Positions 26,348 to 35,393 of a stretch of 64,000 nt of DNA are shown one piece after another. The stretch's first letter is position 1, and the number at the start of each line of letters is the position of its first letter. The stretch comes from Salinibacter grassmerensis (GTDB lineage Bacteria > Bacteroidota > Rhodothermia > Rhodothermales > Salinibacteraceae), in assembly GCF_947077765.1 (NCBI RefSeq), contig NZ_CAMTTF010000002.1, forward strand, positions 1-64,000, in the 5' to 3' direction. Both the position numbers and the translations under genes were made by a program. The notes below the pieces were generated by a model. It made no database searches. It was not told where the DNA came from and saw nothing but the letters and a program-made list of their open reading frames with translations.

Positions 26348-27106
26348 ATGCCCGACTTTAGTGACACGCTCGTCAACCGACTCGCCGAGGCCGACCACGT
26401 GGCCGTGCTGACAGGGGCGGGGATCAGTGCCGAGAGCGGCATTCCCACCTTCCGCGACCCCGGTGGGCTCTGGGACGAGTTCGACCCGCAGGAGCTTGCG
26501 AACGTGGAGGCGTTCCTCGACAACCCCGAGTTGGTCCAGGGCTGGTACCGGCACCGCCGCGAGGTGGTGGTGGACGCCGAGCCCAACGCGGGCCACCACG
26601 CCCTGGCAGACCTGGAGGCGCATGTGCCGTCAATGGCCGTCATGACCCAAAACGTCGACGATCTGCACAACCGCGCCGAGAACAGCACCGTCATCGAGCT
26701 GCACGGCAACATCACGGACAACTACTGCATGGACTGTGAGCAGGCGGTCGGGGCGGAGGCCGTCGACGCCGCCATCCAGGACGGTGAGCCGGCCCGCTGT
26801 CCGGACTGCGAGGGACTCGTTCGCCCCGACGTGGTCTGGTTCGGGGAGATGCTTCCGCCCGACGCGATGGAGCAGGCGGATGCGACCACCGAGCACGCCG
26901 ACGTGTTTCTGAGCGTGGGAACGAGCGCCGTCGTGTACCCGGCGGCGCGTCTCCCCGTCGCGGCGCGAGAGCAGGGCGCCTACGTGGCCGAGGTCAACCC
27001 GGACACGACCGGCGTCACCGACGACGTCCACGAAACGATCCGGGGGCCTGCCGGGGACGTGCTGCCCGCCCTCGTCGACGCCGTGGCCGTCCGGCAAACG
27101 GCGTAA
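26348..27106 (+). CDS. cobB: Sir2-family NAD-dependent protein deacylase (CobB type)
   Basis: A 252-residue sirtuin. Motifs: GAGISAESGIPTFR (23-36), TQNVDDLH (100-107), the catalytic H119 in ELHGN, zinc cysteines C127/C130 and C151/C154, then VVWFGEMLPP, SVGTSAVVYPA and EVNP. Y67 and R70 (WYRHR) match the Tyr/Arg pair that lets class III sirtuins such as CobB/SIRT5 remove succinyl groups. Insertion between the BatD-like gene and batA in the same orientation is unusual and may place it under Bat operon control. Confidence 0.95.
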   Translation: MPDFSDTLVNRLAEADHVAVLTGAGISAESGIPTFRDPGGLWDEFDPQELANVEAFLDNPELVQGWYRHRREVVVDAEPNAGHHALADLEAHVPSMAVMTQNVDDLHNRAENSTVIELHGNITDNYCMDCEQAVGAEAVDAAIQDGEPARCPDCEGLVRPDVVWFGEMLPPDAMEQADATTEHADVFLSVGTSAVVYPAARLPVAAREQGAYVAEVNPDTTGVTDDVHETIRGPAGDVLPALVDAVAVRQTA

Positions 27107-27174
27107 CGCCCGGTCGTGGCGCGCTCTTTGCCCCTGTGTGCTGAATCCGCTGGACCCGCCCGATCCGTCCCACC

Positions 27175-28152
27175 GTGAGCTTCGTCAATCCTCAATTGCT
27201 GTGGCTACTCCTCGCCGTGCCGGCGGTGGGGGCCTGGACGTGGTGGCGACGGCGGCGGACGACGGGGCTCCGCTACAGTGATGTGGGGCCGGTGCAGGGA
27301 GCGCCGATCGCGTGGACCGTGCGTCTCCGATGGCTTCCGGTAGGGCTCCGCATGGGGGCGCTCGCGCTTGGCGTTCTGGCTCTGGCCCGTCCCCAGACCG
27401 AAGAGACCACGCGGACCCGGACGGCCGAGGGCATCGACATCATGATGGTCCTCGACGCTTCCACGTCGATGCAGGCCGAGGACTTCCAGCCGACCCGCTT
27501 CGAGGCCGCACGTGAGGCAGCGGGGGCGTTCGTGGAGGGACGCGTGTCCGACCGGGTGGGTCTCATCGTGTTTGCTGCCGAGGCGTACACGCAGGCCCCC
27601 CTCACGCTCGATTATTCGTTCCTCCAGCGCATGCTGGATGACGTAGAGATTGGGGCCGTGGAGGACGGCACCGCCGTGGGAACGGCCCTGGCGACGGCTG
27701 TCAATCGGCTCAAGGACAGCGAAGCGGAGAGCAAGGTGGCCATTCTCCTTACCGACGGCCGCAACAACCGGGGCCAGATTGACCCCCGCACGGCGGCGGA
27801 GGTTGCCCAGACAATGGGTGTGCGGGTCTACGCGATCGGGGTCGGGTCGTCGGACGGCACGGACACCTCGGAAGAGCCGCTGTCTCGGGGCCCGCAAGAC
27901 GAGTCGGCGGGCGTGGACGCGGAGATGCTCCGGTCCGTCTCCACGTCGACCGGAGGACAGTACTTCTCCGCGACGAACCGCGACGCACTGGAGCGCATCT
28001 ACGCTGAGATCGACGCCATGGAGGCCACGCCGGTCGACGAGCGCGTCTACACGGACCGGACGGAGCGGTATCCGTGGTTCCTCCTGCCGGCCCTGGGACT
28101 CATCCTCCTGGAGGTCGGGCTCTCCGCGACCCTGTTTCGGCGTTTCCCGTAG
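27175..28152 (+). CDS. batA: BatA: membrane vWA-domain protein
   Basis: A 325-residue protein from GTG 27175. Architecture is TM, vWA, TM: the N-terminal PQLLWLLLAVPAVGAWTWW, a second TM near residue 65, and a C-terminal PWFLLPALGLILLEVGLSAT. The MIDAS is intact: DASTS (MMVLDASTSMQ), the Thr in EDGTAVGTAL, and the Asp in LLTDGRNN. BatA of Bacteroides contributes to aerotolerance. It is followed by batB with the same layout. Confidence 0.92.
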   Translation: MSFVNPQLLWLLLAVPAVGAWTWWRRRRTTGLRYSDVGPVQGAPIAWTVRLRWLPVGLRMGALALGVLALARPQTEETTRTRTAEGIDIMMVLDASTSMQAEDFQPTRFEAAREAAGAFVEGRVSDRVGLIVFAAEAYTQAPLTLDYSFLQRMLDDVEIGAVEDGTAVGTALATAVNRLKDSEAESKVAILLTDGRNNRGQIDPRTAAEVAQTMGVRVYAIGVGSSDGTDTSEEPLSRGPQDESAGVDAEMLRSVSTSTGGQYFSATNRDALERIYAEIDAMEATPVDERVYTDRTERYPWFLLPALGLILLEVGLSATLFRRFP

Positions 28153-28218
28153 CCCGCGTTGAGGGATCCGCGAGGCGCTCCCAAAGCCAGTGCTCCTTCC
28201 TGCAATTACACCCCAGAC

Positions 28219-29295
28219 ATGGATTGGCTCCACCCCGGATACATGTGGACGCTTCTCCTCGTCCCTTTGGCCGTGGGGATCTACGGCTGGGTGGTGCGTC
28301 GGCGCCGGGCGGACCGGGAGCGGTTTGGGCACCCGGCGACCGTGCAGCGGCTCGCGACGACCCTTCGCCCGCGCCGTCGGATGTGGAAGGCGGGCCTCGT
28401 GGTGGGGGCGCTACTTCTCGGGGCCGTCGCCCTGATGGGGCCGCGGTGGGGCACGGAGGTGCGCACGGTGGAGCGTCGAGGGCTCGATCTGGTCGTGGCG
28501 CTGGACGTCTCGGCGTCGATGCGGGCCCAAGACGTGCCCCCGAGCCGCCTCCGACGGGCGAAGAACGAGATCCGCACGCTGGTGGATGATCTGTCGGGCG
28601 ACCGGGTTGGGCTCGTCCTCTTTGCCGGAAGCGGGTTCGTGCAGTCGCCCCTCACGACCGACTACGGCGCCTTCCGTCTCTTCCTCGACGCAGCGGCGCC
28701 CGACCAGATCTCGACGCCGGGCACCGACGTGAGCATGGCCGTCGACGCGGGCCTGCAGGCCTTCGGCGCGTCCCGTCCGGCGGACGACACGACGGCGGCG
28801 CCCGACGAGACACGCCCCCGCGCGCTGCTCGTCGTCTCGGACGGGGAGAACCACGCCGGCGATCTCGACGCCGCCCGCCAGCGAGCAGAAGAGGCCGGGG
28901 TGACGCTCCTGACCGCCGGCGTTGGCACCGAGGACGGCGCCCGGATTCCGGTCTACGAAAACGGGCGGCGTGTCAACTACAAGCGGAACCGGCAGGGCGA
29001 GGTCGTGCGGAGCCGTCTGCGCGAGGCCCCCCTGACGAGCCTGGCCCGGTCCGGGGCGTACTTTCGCGTCGGGGCGGCCTCTAGTGCCCTCTCGGACGTG
29101 CCGGCGGCGCTCCGGCAGGTCGGGGCCACGACATACGGTGCCGAACGGTTTGCCGACTACGAGGAGATGTACCAGTGGCCCCTGGCGGCGGCCCTGTTGC
29201 TGCTACTCGCCGCAAGCGTCCTCCCGACGCGGCGCCGGGACGCCTCGGCCCTGGGTTTTGAGGGGTGGCTCGGCGGGGCTCGGGATGGCGAGTAG
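28219..29295 (+). CDS. batB: BatB: membrane vWA-domain protein
   Basis: A 358-residue paralogue of the preceding protein. The N-terminus is MDWLHPGYMWTLLLVPLAVG, then a TM near residue 60, a vWA domain with an intact MIDAS (ALDVSASMRAQD; STPGTDVSMAV; VVSDGENHAGD), and a C-terminal TM (PLAAALLLLLAASVLPTRR). ATG 28219 is chosen as it gives the conserved membrane N-terminus. It lies 66 bp after batA. Confidence 0.92.
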   Translation: MDWLHPGYMWTLLLVPLAVGIYGWVVRRRRADRERFGHPATVQRLATTLRPRRRMWKAGLVVGALLLGAVALMGPRWGTEVRTVERRGLDLVVALDVSASMRAQDVPPSRLRRAKNEIRTLVDDLSGDRVGLVLFAGSGFVQSPLTTDYGAFRLFLDAAAPDQISTPGTDVSMAVDAGLQAFGASRPADDTTAAPDETRPRALLVVSDGENHAGDLDAARQRAEEAGVTLLTAGVGTEDGARIPVYENGRRVNYKRNRQGEVVRSRLREAPLTSLARSGAYFRVGAASSALSDVPAALRQVGATTYGAERFADYEEMYQWPLAAALLLLLAASVLPTRRRDASALGFEGWLGGARDGE

Positions 29296-29366
29296 TCGCG
29301 TCGGAATCGACAGACGAGACCACACGTACAGCACCACCATTGCACTTGCAATGAGACCCTAAACGC

Positions 29367-30008
29367 ATGTTCGCCCGAGCGGCACTTATTTTGCTCCTCT
29401 TCGGTCTCCTCGGCGACAGCGGAGCGGGGCAGGGCCGAGACGGCAACGTCCTCTTCGAACAGGGACGGCACGTCGCCGCGGCGGAGACCTACCGGGCGGG
29501 CCTGGACGCCCTCGACGACACGACCGGCTCCGTGTACATGGGCCTCCAGAACAACCTGGGACTGGCCCTTCACCGCCAGGAGCGCTTCGGGGCCGCCCGA
29601 ACCGCGCTCCGGAAGGCCCGTCGCGCCGCCACGACCGACGAGGAGCGTGTCCGGGTGCTCTTCAACGCCGCCACCGTCGCGGCCGAGATGAAGGATCGAA
29701 CCGAGGCCCTGACTCACTACCGGACGGTGCTCCTCCTCGACCCCACGCACGAGGCCGCCCGGTTCAACTACGAGTACCTGAAGCGGCAGGCAGGCGAGGA
29801 CTCCGGGGGCGAACCGCCTACCATCGAGCCCTCATCCTTCGCGCAAACGCTGAAGGAAAGGGCGGACGCCCTGGTGGCGCAGACCCAGTACACCACCGCC
29901 GCGGCCCTGCTGCGGGACGGGATGCAGAAAGACTCGACGGTTCGCGCGTACCGCGACTTTGTCACCCGCATCGAAGAAATTGCGCAAATAGCCCGCTCGG
30001 ACTCGTAA
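29367..30008 (+). CDS. TPR-repeat protein of Bat operon
   Basis: A 213-residue protein with an N-terminal signal/TM (ARAALILLLFGLLGDSGAGQ). Three TPR-like helical pairs follow, including NNLGLALHRQERFGAARTAL, VLFNAATVAAEMKDRTEALT and YRTVLLLDPTHEAARFNYEY. It corresponds to the N-terminal TPR part of BatC-type proteins, here split from the next gene. The stop overlaps the next start (TAATG at 30006-30010), indicating coupled translation. Confidence 0.85.
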   Translation: MFARAALILLLFGLLGDSGAGQGRDGNVLFEQGRHVAAAETYRAGLDALDDTTGSVYMGLQNNLGLALHRQERFGAARTALRKARRAATTDEERVRVLFNAATVAAEMKDRTEALTHYRTVLLLDPTHEAARFNYEYLKRQAGEDSGGEPPTIEPSSFAQTLKERADALVAQTQYTTAAALLRDGMQKDSTVRAYRDFVTRIEEIAQIARSDS

Positions 30009-30610
30009 TGCTCATGCGTCTGTACGTGATTGGAGCCGTTTTGGGTCTACTGGTCGGGCTCGCGGGCACGCCGGCCCTGGGCCAATCCTCTGCCGACGCC
30101 CTGTTCCACGCCGCCGCGCAACGGTATGTGGCCGGCAATACAGAGGCCGCCCGGCGGGCGGTGGAAAAGGGGCTGGAAATGGCTCCGTCGGACCCCCGCT
30201 TGCGGGCCCTTCGGAAAAAACTGCAGCAGCAAGAGAAGCGGCGCGGGGGAGGACGACAGTCCCAGCAAGGCCAGCAGTCTCAGAGCCAGCGCGACCCTTC
30301 GAGGGGAAACGAGGGGGCGCAGGAGCAGTCCGACGCGGCGGAGCAGGCGTCTCGGTCCCAATCCGACGACCCGTCCCGTTCGGAGTCGTCCCGACCGGAG
30401 GGGGCGGACCCATCGTCGGCGGAATCGCCCGGGGAGAAGGCCCAGGGGCAACAGGGAGGCCGCCAAGCCGGCGCCCGCCGGTCGGCCCGTTCCCTGAGTC
30501 AGGCACAGGCGGCCCGCCTCCTCCAGGCCCTCGAAAACCAGGAGCAGAGGCTGTTGCGTGAGGTGCAGGGCGAGTCGGGGGAGCCCAACCGGGTCGAGAA
30601 AGACTGGTAA
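30008..30610 (+). CDS. batC: BatC-like TPR protein with C-terminal KDW
   Basis: A 200-residue protein. A signal peptide (LYVIGAVLGLLVGLAGTPALG) is followed by one TPR (ALFHAAAQRYVAGNTEAARR, AVEKGLEMAPSDP), then a long low-complexity Gln/Ser/Arg/Glu stretch (about residues 75-160). The C-terminal helix ALENQEQRLLREV ends in VEKDW. The terminal KDW is a recurrent ending in Bat TPR proteins. It is coupled to the preceding gene by a 1-bp overlap. The function is unknown, presumably a periplasmic scaffold. Confidence 0.8.
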   Translation: MLMRLYVIGAVLGLLVGLAGTPALGQSSADALFHAAAQRYVAGNTEAARRAVEKGLEMAPSDPRLRALRKKLQQQEKRRGGGRQSQQGQQSQSQRDPSRGNEGAQEQSDAAEQASRSQSDDPSRSESSRPEGADPSSAESPGEKAQGQQGGRQAGARRSARSLSQAQAARLLQALENQEQRLLREVQGESGEPNRVEKDW

Positions 30611-30694
30611 CGACGCAGACGATGTGGCCCACTGCCGGACGGGAGGCTGGCACCCGGGGCCGGAACAGTTTTCTCCATCAGTGGCGCACTGCCC

Positions 30695-32548
30695 ATGTGG
30701 ACCGCACAGTCCATGCCTATCCGAATCGCGGTCTTCGTGTTCGTGTTGGGGGCGGCGTGTGCCGGGATAAGCCGGGCCCAGTCCAGCGGTTCGGTGCGGG
30801 TCACGGCTGAGGCTGACCCTACGGACGTGAGGGTCGGCGAAACGGTCCAGTTGACGGTGCGGGTCGATGGGGTTCCCGCTACCGTCGTGCGGACGCCGGA
30901 TCCCCCCGCGACGACCAACCTTGCCCCCCGGCAGCGCACGCCCCGGACGAAACAGATCCGGGCATCGAGGGGCGGGCGGCTCCGTCAGGGGGTCGTCTTC
31001 TCGTGGCGGTTGCGCCCGCGGCAGCAGGGGGCCGCACTCATTCAGCCTCTCACCGTGGTGGTGCAGGGGAAAGAGTACACGACGGCCCCCATTCGCGTCC
31101 GAGTGTCCCCACGGACAGGAGAGCCCGATGCCCCAACGCTGACGCGCCCCGACGGCACGTCCCGGAATGAATCCCTGAACGCCCGGGATCTCTTCATCCG
31201 TGCATGGGCAACCAATGACTCGGCGTACCAGAATGAGCAGGTGGTTGTCGAGTACAGCCTGTTCTATCGCCCGGGCATCCGGCTCCGGCACAGCCGCCTG
31301 GCCGGCTCGTGGGACGCGCCGGGCTTCTGGCGCGAGGAGCTCAACGTGGCCGCCCGCCCCACCCCTCAGCGGCGGCGGGCCCACGGACAGGCGTACGAGA
31401 CCGTGGTCCTAAAGCGGGTGGCCCTGTTTCCCACGCGCCCGGGCACCCTGCAGGTCGATCCCCTCCGCATCGAGACGGAAGCGCAGGGAACGATGCGCAT
31501 GCGCGAGGGCGGCCCGTCCCTGCGAGGGCGCTTTGAGCCTGTGCAGCTTGCCTCCGAGGGGCTCTCGCTGGATGTGCGATCCCTTCCGTCGGGGGCGCCA
31601 CCCGCCTTCGACGGGGCCGTGGGGCAGTTTTCGATGACGGCCAGGACCGACGCGGACAGCACATCGGTGGGGGAGCCGGTGACCCTGATGGTAGAGGTGG
31701 AAGGCGCAGGAAATCTGGCGACGCTCTCTCCACCGTCCGTGGAGCCGCCCCCGGACATGGAGGTCTACGATCCATCTGTCGAGACGGACATCGAGCGCAA
31801 CGAGTCCCGAATCCGCGGTACCAAGACGTTTGCCTACACGCTCGTGCCTCAGTCCGCGGGGCGCTACGACCTTCCAGCCGTCACGCTCTCCTACTTCGAT
31901 CCGGACGCGGGACAGTACGAGACGCGCCAGGCCACGCCCTCAGCGCTACAGGTGTCGGGGGAGGCAGCCCCGCGAGCGGTGGGCCGGACGGGAGACGGCC
32001 TGCCGGTGGGCGACGTGGCGGAGCCGATGGCGGCGAGCGAGGCACAGTGGGCACGAACAGACCGGCGCCCTCTCTACCGCAGTCCCTGGGCGTACCTTGC
32101 CCTCTTGGTGCCAGCCCTGGTCGTCGGCGCCGGCGTCGCCTACCGGCGCTGGAGGTCCGAGGCTGCGCCGTCGTCGGACGAAACGGCTGCCCTCGATGAA
32201 GAAACGAACCGCCTCCAGGTGGCGCGTCGCCGCCTGCAAGCGGGGCCCGACGCGGCGTTCTATGATGCCGTGACGCGTGCGCTCCGGGCCTTCCTCGCGG
32301 AACGGCTGGGGCGGGACGGTCCCAACGACGTAACCCGGACGATACTGGATCGCCACCTGCCCCGACACGACGTTCCGCCGGACCTTCAGGACGCCCTCTA
32401 CGATGTGCTCGACCGCTGTGACGAGGCCCAGTACGCGCCCCGTGCCGGCTCCGCAGCGCCCGAAGACGTGCTGGCCAACGCCCACGCCGTGCTCCGGCGA
32501 CTCGACACCACACTACCACGGTCGGAGTCCACGGCCTCTCGCTCGTAG
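30695..32548 (+). CDS. batD: BatD: oxygen-tolerance membrane protein
   Basis: A 617-residue protein. A signal peptide (PIRIAVFVFVLGAACAGISR) leads to several beta-sandwich domains. Characteristic segments are VRVTAEADPTDVRVGETVQL, VVEYSLFYRPGIRLR, SVGEPVTLMVEVEGAGNLAT, and TKTFAYTLVPQSAGRYDLPA followed by SYFDPDAGQYE. A TM lies near residue 462, and a helical C-terminal domain has FYDAVTRALRAFLAERLG. That last segment is shared with the BatD-like protein at 25221-26255. It acts in the periplasm with BatA/B in current models. Confidence 0.9.
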   Translation: MWTAQSMPIRIAVFVFVLGAACAGISRAQSSGSVRVTAEADPTDVRVGETVQLTVRVDGVPATVVRTPDPPATTNLAPRQRTPRTKQIRASRGGRLRQGVVFSWRLRPRQQGAALIQPLTVVVQGKEYTTAPIRVRVSPRTGEPDAPTLTRPDGTSRNESLNARDLFIRAWATNDSAYQNEQVVVEYSLFYRPGIRLRHSRLAGSWDAPGFWREELNVAARPTPQRRRAHGQAYETVVLKRVALFPTRPGTLQVDPLRIETEAQGTMRMREGGPSLRGRFEPVQLASEGLSLDVRSLPSGAPPAFDGAVGQFSMTARTDADSTSVGEPVTLMVEVEGAGNLATLSPPSVEPPPDMEVYDPSVETDIERNESRIRGTKTFAYTLVPQSAGRYDLPAVTLSYFDPDAGQYETRQATPSALQVSGEAAPRAVGRTGDGLPVGDVAEPMAASEAQWARTDRRPLYRSPWAYLALLVPALVVGAGVAYRRWRSEAAPSSDETAALDEETNRLQVARRRLQAGPDAAFYDAVTRALRAFLAERLGRDGPNDVTRTILDRHLPRHDVPPDLQDALYDVLDRCDEAQYAPRAGSAAPEDVLANAHAVLRRLDTTLPRSESTASRS

Positions 32549-32583
32549 CCCCACCGTCGTCCCTGGCTAAGACCGCCCCTCCC

Positions 32584-33333
32584 ATGCGCCTTCTCGCGGT
32601 TGTTCTCGGCGGACTTGGATTGATCATCGTCTCCCCGGTCTGCGCGCAGCCGTCGTCTGTCTCCCAACAATTTGAGGCCGCCAACGAGGCCTACGCCCAG
32701 GGCCAGTACGAGGACGCCGTAGGGGAATACCGGGCCGTTCTCGACGCCGGTCACGAGAGCGCAGCGCTCTACCACAACTTGGGCAACGCCTTCGTGCGCC
32801 TCGACCGCACGGGGCCGGCCGTCTGGGCCTACGAACGAGGACGTCGCCTCCAGCCTAGGAACCCGCGCCTGCAGCATAACCTGGAATACGTCCGTCGGCG
32901 TGCCGAGCTTCCGCGGCGTGGGGGGACGTCCAGTGGCCTCGCGGCCCTCGTGGTGGGATGGTCGCCCCTGCTGCTGTTCAGCATTGGGGTGCTGGCCCTG
33001 TGTGCCGGAGGGCTCGGGGCCGTGGTGCGGTGGGGCACGAGCCGGGCGGGCGCATGGCGGGGCCCAGCCATAAGGGGGCTGATCGGGGGGGGAGTGCTGC
33101 TCGCCGCCATTGCGCTAGGCACTTCGTACGTGCAGGCTCAAGAGCGTCGGGCCGTCGTGGTGGATGAGGGGGCGGCGCTCCGCTCCGCTCCCGCCGACAC
33201 GGCGGCCTCCGATTCGACCCTTCGTTCGGGGACGCTCGTGAAGCCCGAGGCCGAGCGAAATGGGTGGACCCGCGTACGGCTTGGGGAGCGAACCGAGGGC
33301 TGGATTGCGCCCGGTACGCTGGCGGAAATATAA
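32584..33333 (+). CDS. batE: BatE-like TPR / SH3 protein
   Basis: A 249-residue protein. A signal peptide is followed by TPRs (QQFEAANEAYAQGQYEDAVG, YHNLGNAFVRLDRTGPAVWA, YERGRRLQPRNPRLQHNLEY), two TM segments (LLLFSIGVLALCAGGLGAVV and GLIGGGVLLAAIALGTSYV), and a C-terminal SH3b domain (VVVDEGAALRSAPADTA, WTRVRLGERTEGWIAPGTLA). This matches the BatE architecture and closes the operon. The SH3b domain could bind cell wall. Confidence 0.88.
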   Translation: MRLLAVVLGGLGLIIVSPVCAQPSSVSQQFEAANEAYAQGQYEDAVGEYRAVLDAGHESAALYHNLGNAFVRLDRTGPAVWAYERGRRLQPRNPRLQHNLEYVRRRAELPRRGGTSSGLAALVVGWSPLLLFSIGVLALCAGGLGAVVRWGTSRAGAWRGPAIRGLIGGGVLLAAIALGTSYVQAQERRAVVVDEGAALRSAPADTAASDSTLRSGTLVKPEAERNGWTRVRLGERTEGWIAPGTLAEI

Positions 33334-33378
33334 CACAAAGCGGGATCTGAAGCGGGGCCGACCCGTTCGTTTGGTAGA

Positions 33379-33384
33379 TATAAT
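33379..33384 (+). promoter_or_regulatory. TATAAT -10-like element
   Basis: A perfect TATAAT about 78 bp before the ATG at 33462, in an AT-richer patch after batE. No good -35 is present at 16-18 bp, so this is a tentative promoter for the SSB-tipped protein gene. Confidence 0.35.
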
Positions 33385-33461
33385 TCGCACATGTGTCGGG
33401 CCCATCTTTTGGGCTTCGGACCGGGTCCGGCCGGCACTCCCCTGACCAGCGTTCTCACGCC

Positions 33462-34247
33462 ATGCCGACGGGCCACTTTGCCATTGGCGACCTTTCTTTC
33501 TCGTTCGAGGGCTCCCTCGAGGAACTGGCGCACTGCCAGGAGATTGTCCGCGAAATCGAGCGCGCGGAGCATCGGCTTCGTCGGGCGTCGGGGGCGGAAG
33601 AGGTGGTCGTGATCTATGATCAGGACCTCGAAGGCGAGCGCGGCACGTTCGACAAGATGCGGCTCCGCGCGTACGACGACGAGCACAACTACACGCTCGA
33701 CCTGGGGGTGACGGACACCAATCCGCTCGGCATTTACGTCGGGTACGATCAGAACATCGAGGTTTACAACCGGGACACCGGAGAGACGTGGCAGATTACC
33801 CCGGAGGGCGACCCGGTCAAATCGGATGAGGACGGGTCCGGGGCGGACCCGCGAGAGGAGCCGACCGCCCGAGATGCGGACACGTCGCGGCGGCCCTCTT
33901 CTTCCTCTACACGATCCACGGAGCCGGCATCGTCCGAGGGGCCGTCCCAGGCTGAAATTGACCGGGCCGCGGAGGTGCTTGTCAACCGCGTGCGACAACA
34001 GCCGCCCGAACAACGGGTGGGCGATACCACCATTCCGGATGGGCCGCTCGGGGAGAAGCTCATCGGGTTCGCCACGTACTGTGGGCGCGGCGAGGGGTAC
34101 CTAAACCGCGTGCTCGACGTGAAGAGCGTCTCCGCGGTCGATGCGTTGACCGTGGGGCAGGTGCCGGACGTGCTCGCCATGATCAAGGACGAAGAGACGC
34201 TTCGCCAGAACGAGAGCTTCGAGCCGGATAATGACCTTCCCTTCTAA
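33462..34247 (+). CDS. Hypothetical protein with SSB-like acidic C-terminal tip
   Basis: A 261-residue protein of unknown family. The N-terminal about 120 residues are a compact alpha/beta domain (FAIGDLSFSFEGSLEELAHC; RLRAYDDEHNYTLDLGVTDT; IYVGYDQNIEVYNRDTGETW). A disordered acidic/Ser linker (about 125-165) follows, then a helical C-terminal domain (EIDRAAEVLVNRVRQQPPEQ ... ALTVGQVPDVLAMIKDEE). The protein ends EPDNDLPF, strikingly like the DDDIPF tip by which SSB recruits replication and repair proteins. No OB fold is recognised, so it is not obviously an SSB. A role in DNA transactions is inference. It is convergent with the LysR gene. Confidence 0.75.
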   Translation: MPTGHFAIGDLSFSFEGSLEELAHCQEIVREIERAEHRLRRASGAEEVVVIYDQDLEGERGTFDKMRLRAYDDEHNYTLDLGVTDTNPLGIYVGYDQNIEVYNRDTGETWQITPEGDPVKSDEDGSGADPREEPTARDADTSRRPSSSSTRSTEPASSEGPSQAEIDRAAEVLVNRVRQQPPEQRVGDTTIPDGPLGEKLIGFATYCGRGEGYLNRVLDVKSVSAVDALTVGQVPDVLAMIKDEETLRQNESFEPDNDLPF

Positions 34248-34420
34248 AAAGGAACGGTCAGGTGTCGTCCTGGGTCAGTCGTGGCCTTGACAGTGTGACC
34301 GGCGGGTCCTCGCCGTTTTCTCCTGCAGGCGGGGCCTGGCTGCTTCCCGCTGGGCCCTTCCACACGAAGACGCGTCTCGCACCGAGGCAGCCCCGACTGG
34401 GATCCACGAGCCAACCTCAG

Positions 34421-35326
34421 TTAGATTGGGCTCTGCTGGGTGAACGCGTCTTGCTCCTCCGTCACGGTCTCGAGAAACCGGTCGAGGAGCGGCGAGTCGT
34501 TGTCGGGGCGGTGGACGAGACCCAGGGTGAGGGGCACGGTCGGCTCCACGATCTTCGCGTACCGCACCCCGGGGCGCTGAATTTGTACGTTCGAGGCATG
34601 GGCGATGGACACCCCCAGCCCGGCCTCTACGAGCCCCAAAAAGCTCTCTCCCCGCTCAATCTCTTGAAGAATCTGCGGGGTGAACCCGGCCTCGTGGCAG
34701 GCGCGCACGTAGGCGTCATGAATGCGGGGCGCCCCGCTCCGTGCCCAGATCACGTGCGGCTCGCCCTCAAGTTCACGGAGGGGCACGGACGCCCGCTCGG
34801 CGAGGCGATGGCCTGCTGGCACCACCACCACCATCGGGGCCGTGAAGAGGGGCTGCACCCGCAGGCCACGCTCGTTAATCGGTAGAAACAGGAACCCGGC
34901 GTCCGTCTCCTCGCCCCGGAGGGCGTTCACCTGTTCGCGGGTCGTCTGCTCCACCAGGTCGAGCTCCCCGTGGGGGCGTTCGGACCGAAAGGTCTTGATA
35001 ATGGCGGGGAGCCCGCTCCGCATTGCGGTCGCCTCGTAGGTGATGGTGAGCAGGCCCGCCAGTCCGTCCCGCGCCGCGCGTGCCACGGACTCTGCACGCC
35101 GCGCCTCGCGGAGCACCCGCTTCGCGTAGGGGAGGAAGGTGCGGCCTGCTTCGGTCAACTCCACGCCCCCGGAGGCCCGGTCGAAGAGGGCGACCCCGAT
35201 CTCCTCCTCAAACGCCTTGATCTGCTGGCTCAGGGTGGACTGGGCGACGAAGACGGCGTCGGCGGCGCGGCCGAAGTGTAGTTCGTCGGCGAGGGCTGTG
35301 AAGTATCGCAGGTGACGAAGTTCCAT
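34421..35326 (-). CDS. LysR-family transcriptional regulator
   Basis: A 301-residue LTTR. The N-terminal winged HTH is MELRHLRYFTALADELHFGR, AADAVFVAQSTLSQQIKAFE and GVALFDRASGGVELTEAG. The substrate-binding domain (about 90-295) resembles the CbnR/BenM group (PLFTAPMVVVVPAGHRLAER; LGLVEAGLGVSIAHASNVQ). It is divergent from marC with a 240-bp shared region holding a palindromic ATC-N9-GAT site (35394-35412). It may regulate marC and/or itself. The effector is unknown. Confidence 0.93.
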   Translation of the reverse strand: MELRHLRYFTALADELHFGRAADAVFVAQSTLSQQIKAFEEEIGVALFDRASGGVELTEAGRTFLPYAKRVLREARRAESVARAARDGLAGLLTITYEATAMRSGLPAIIKTFRSERPHGELDLVEQTTREQVNALRGEETDAGFLFLPINERGLRVQPLFTAPMVVVVPAGHRLAERASVPLRELEGEPHVIWARSGAPRIHDAYVRACHEAGFTPQILQEIERGESFLGLVEAGLGVSIAHASNVQIQRPGVRYAKIVEPTVPLTLGLVHRPDNDSPLLDRFLETVTEEQDAFTQQSPI

Positions 35327-35393
35327 TACGCAGGATCCCGGGGGAGCCGAGGGGAAAGTACGGGAGAGAGCTGGTCAAAAGGGCTCATACGAA

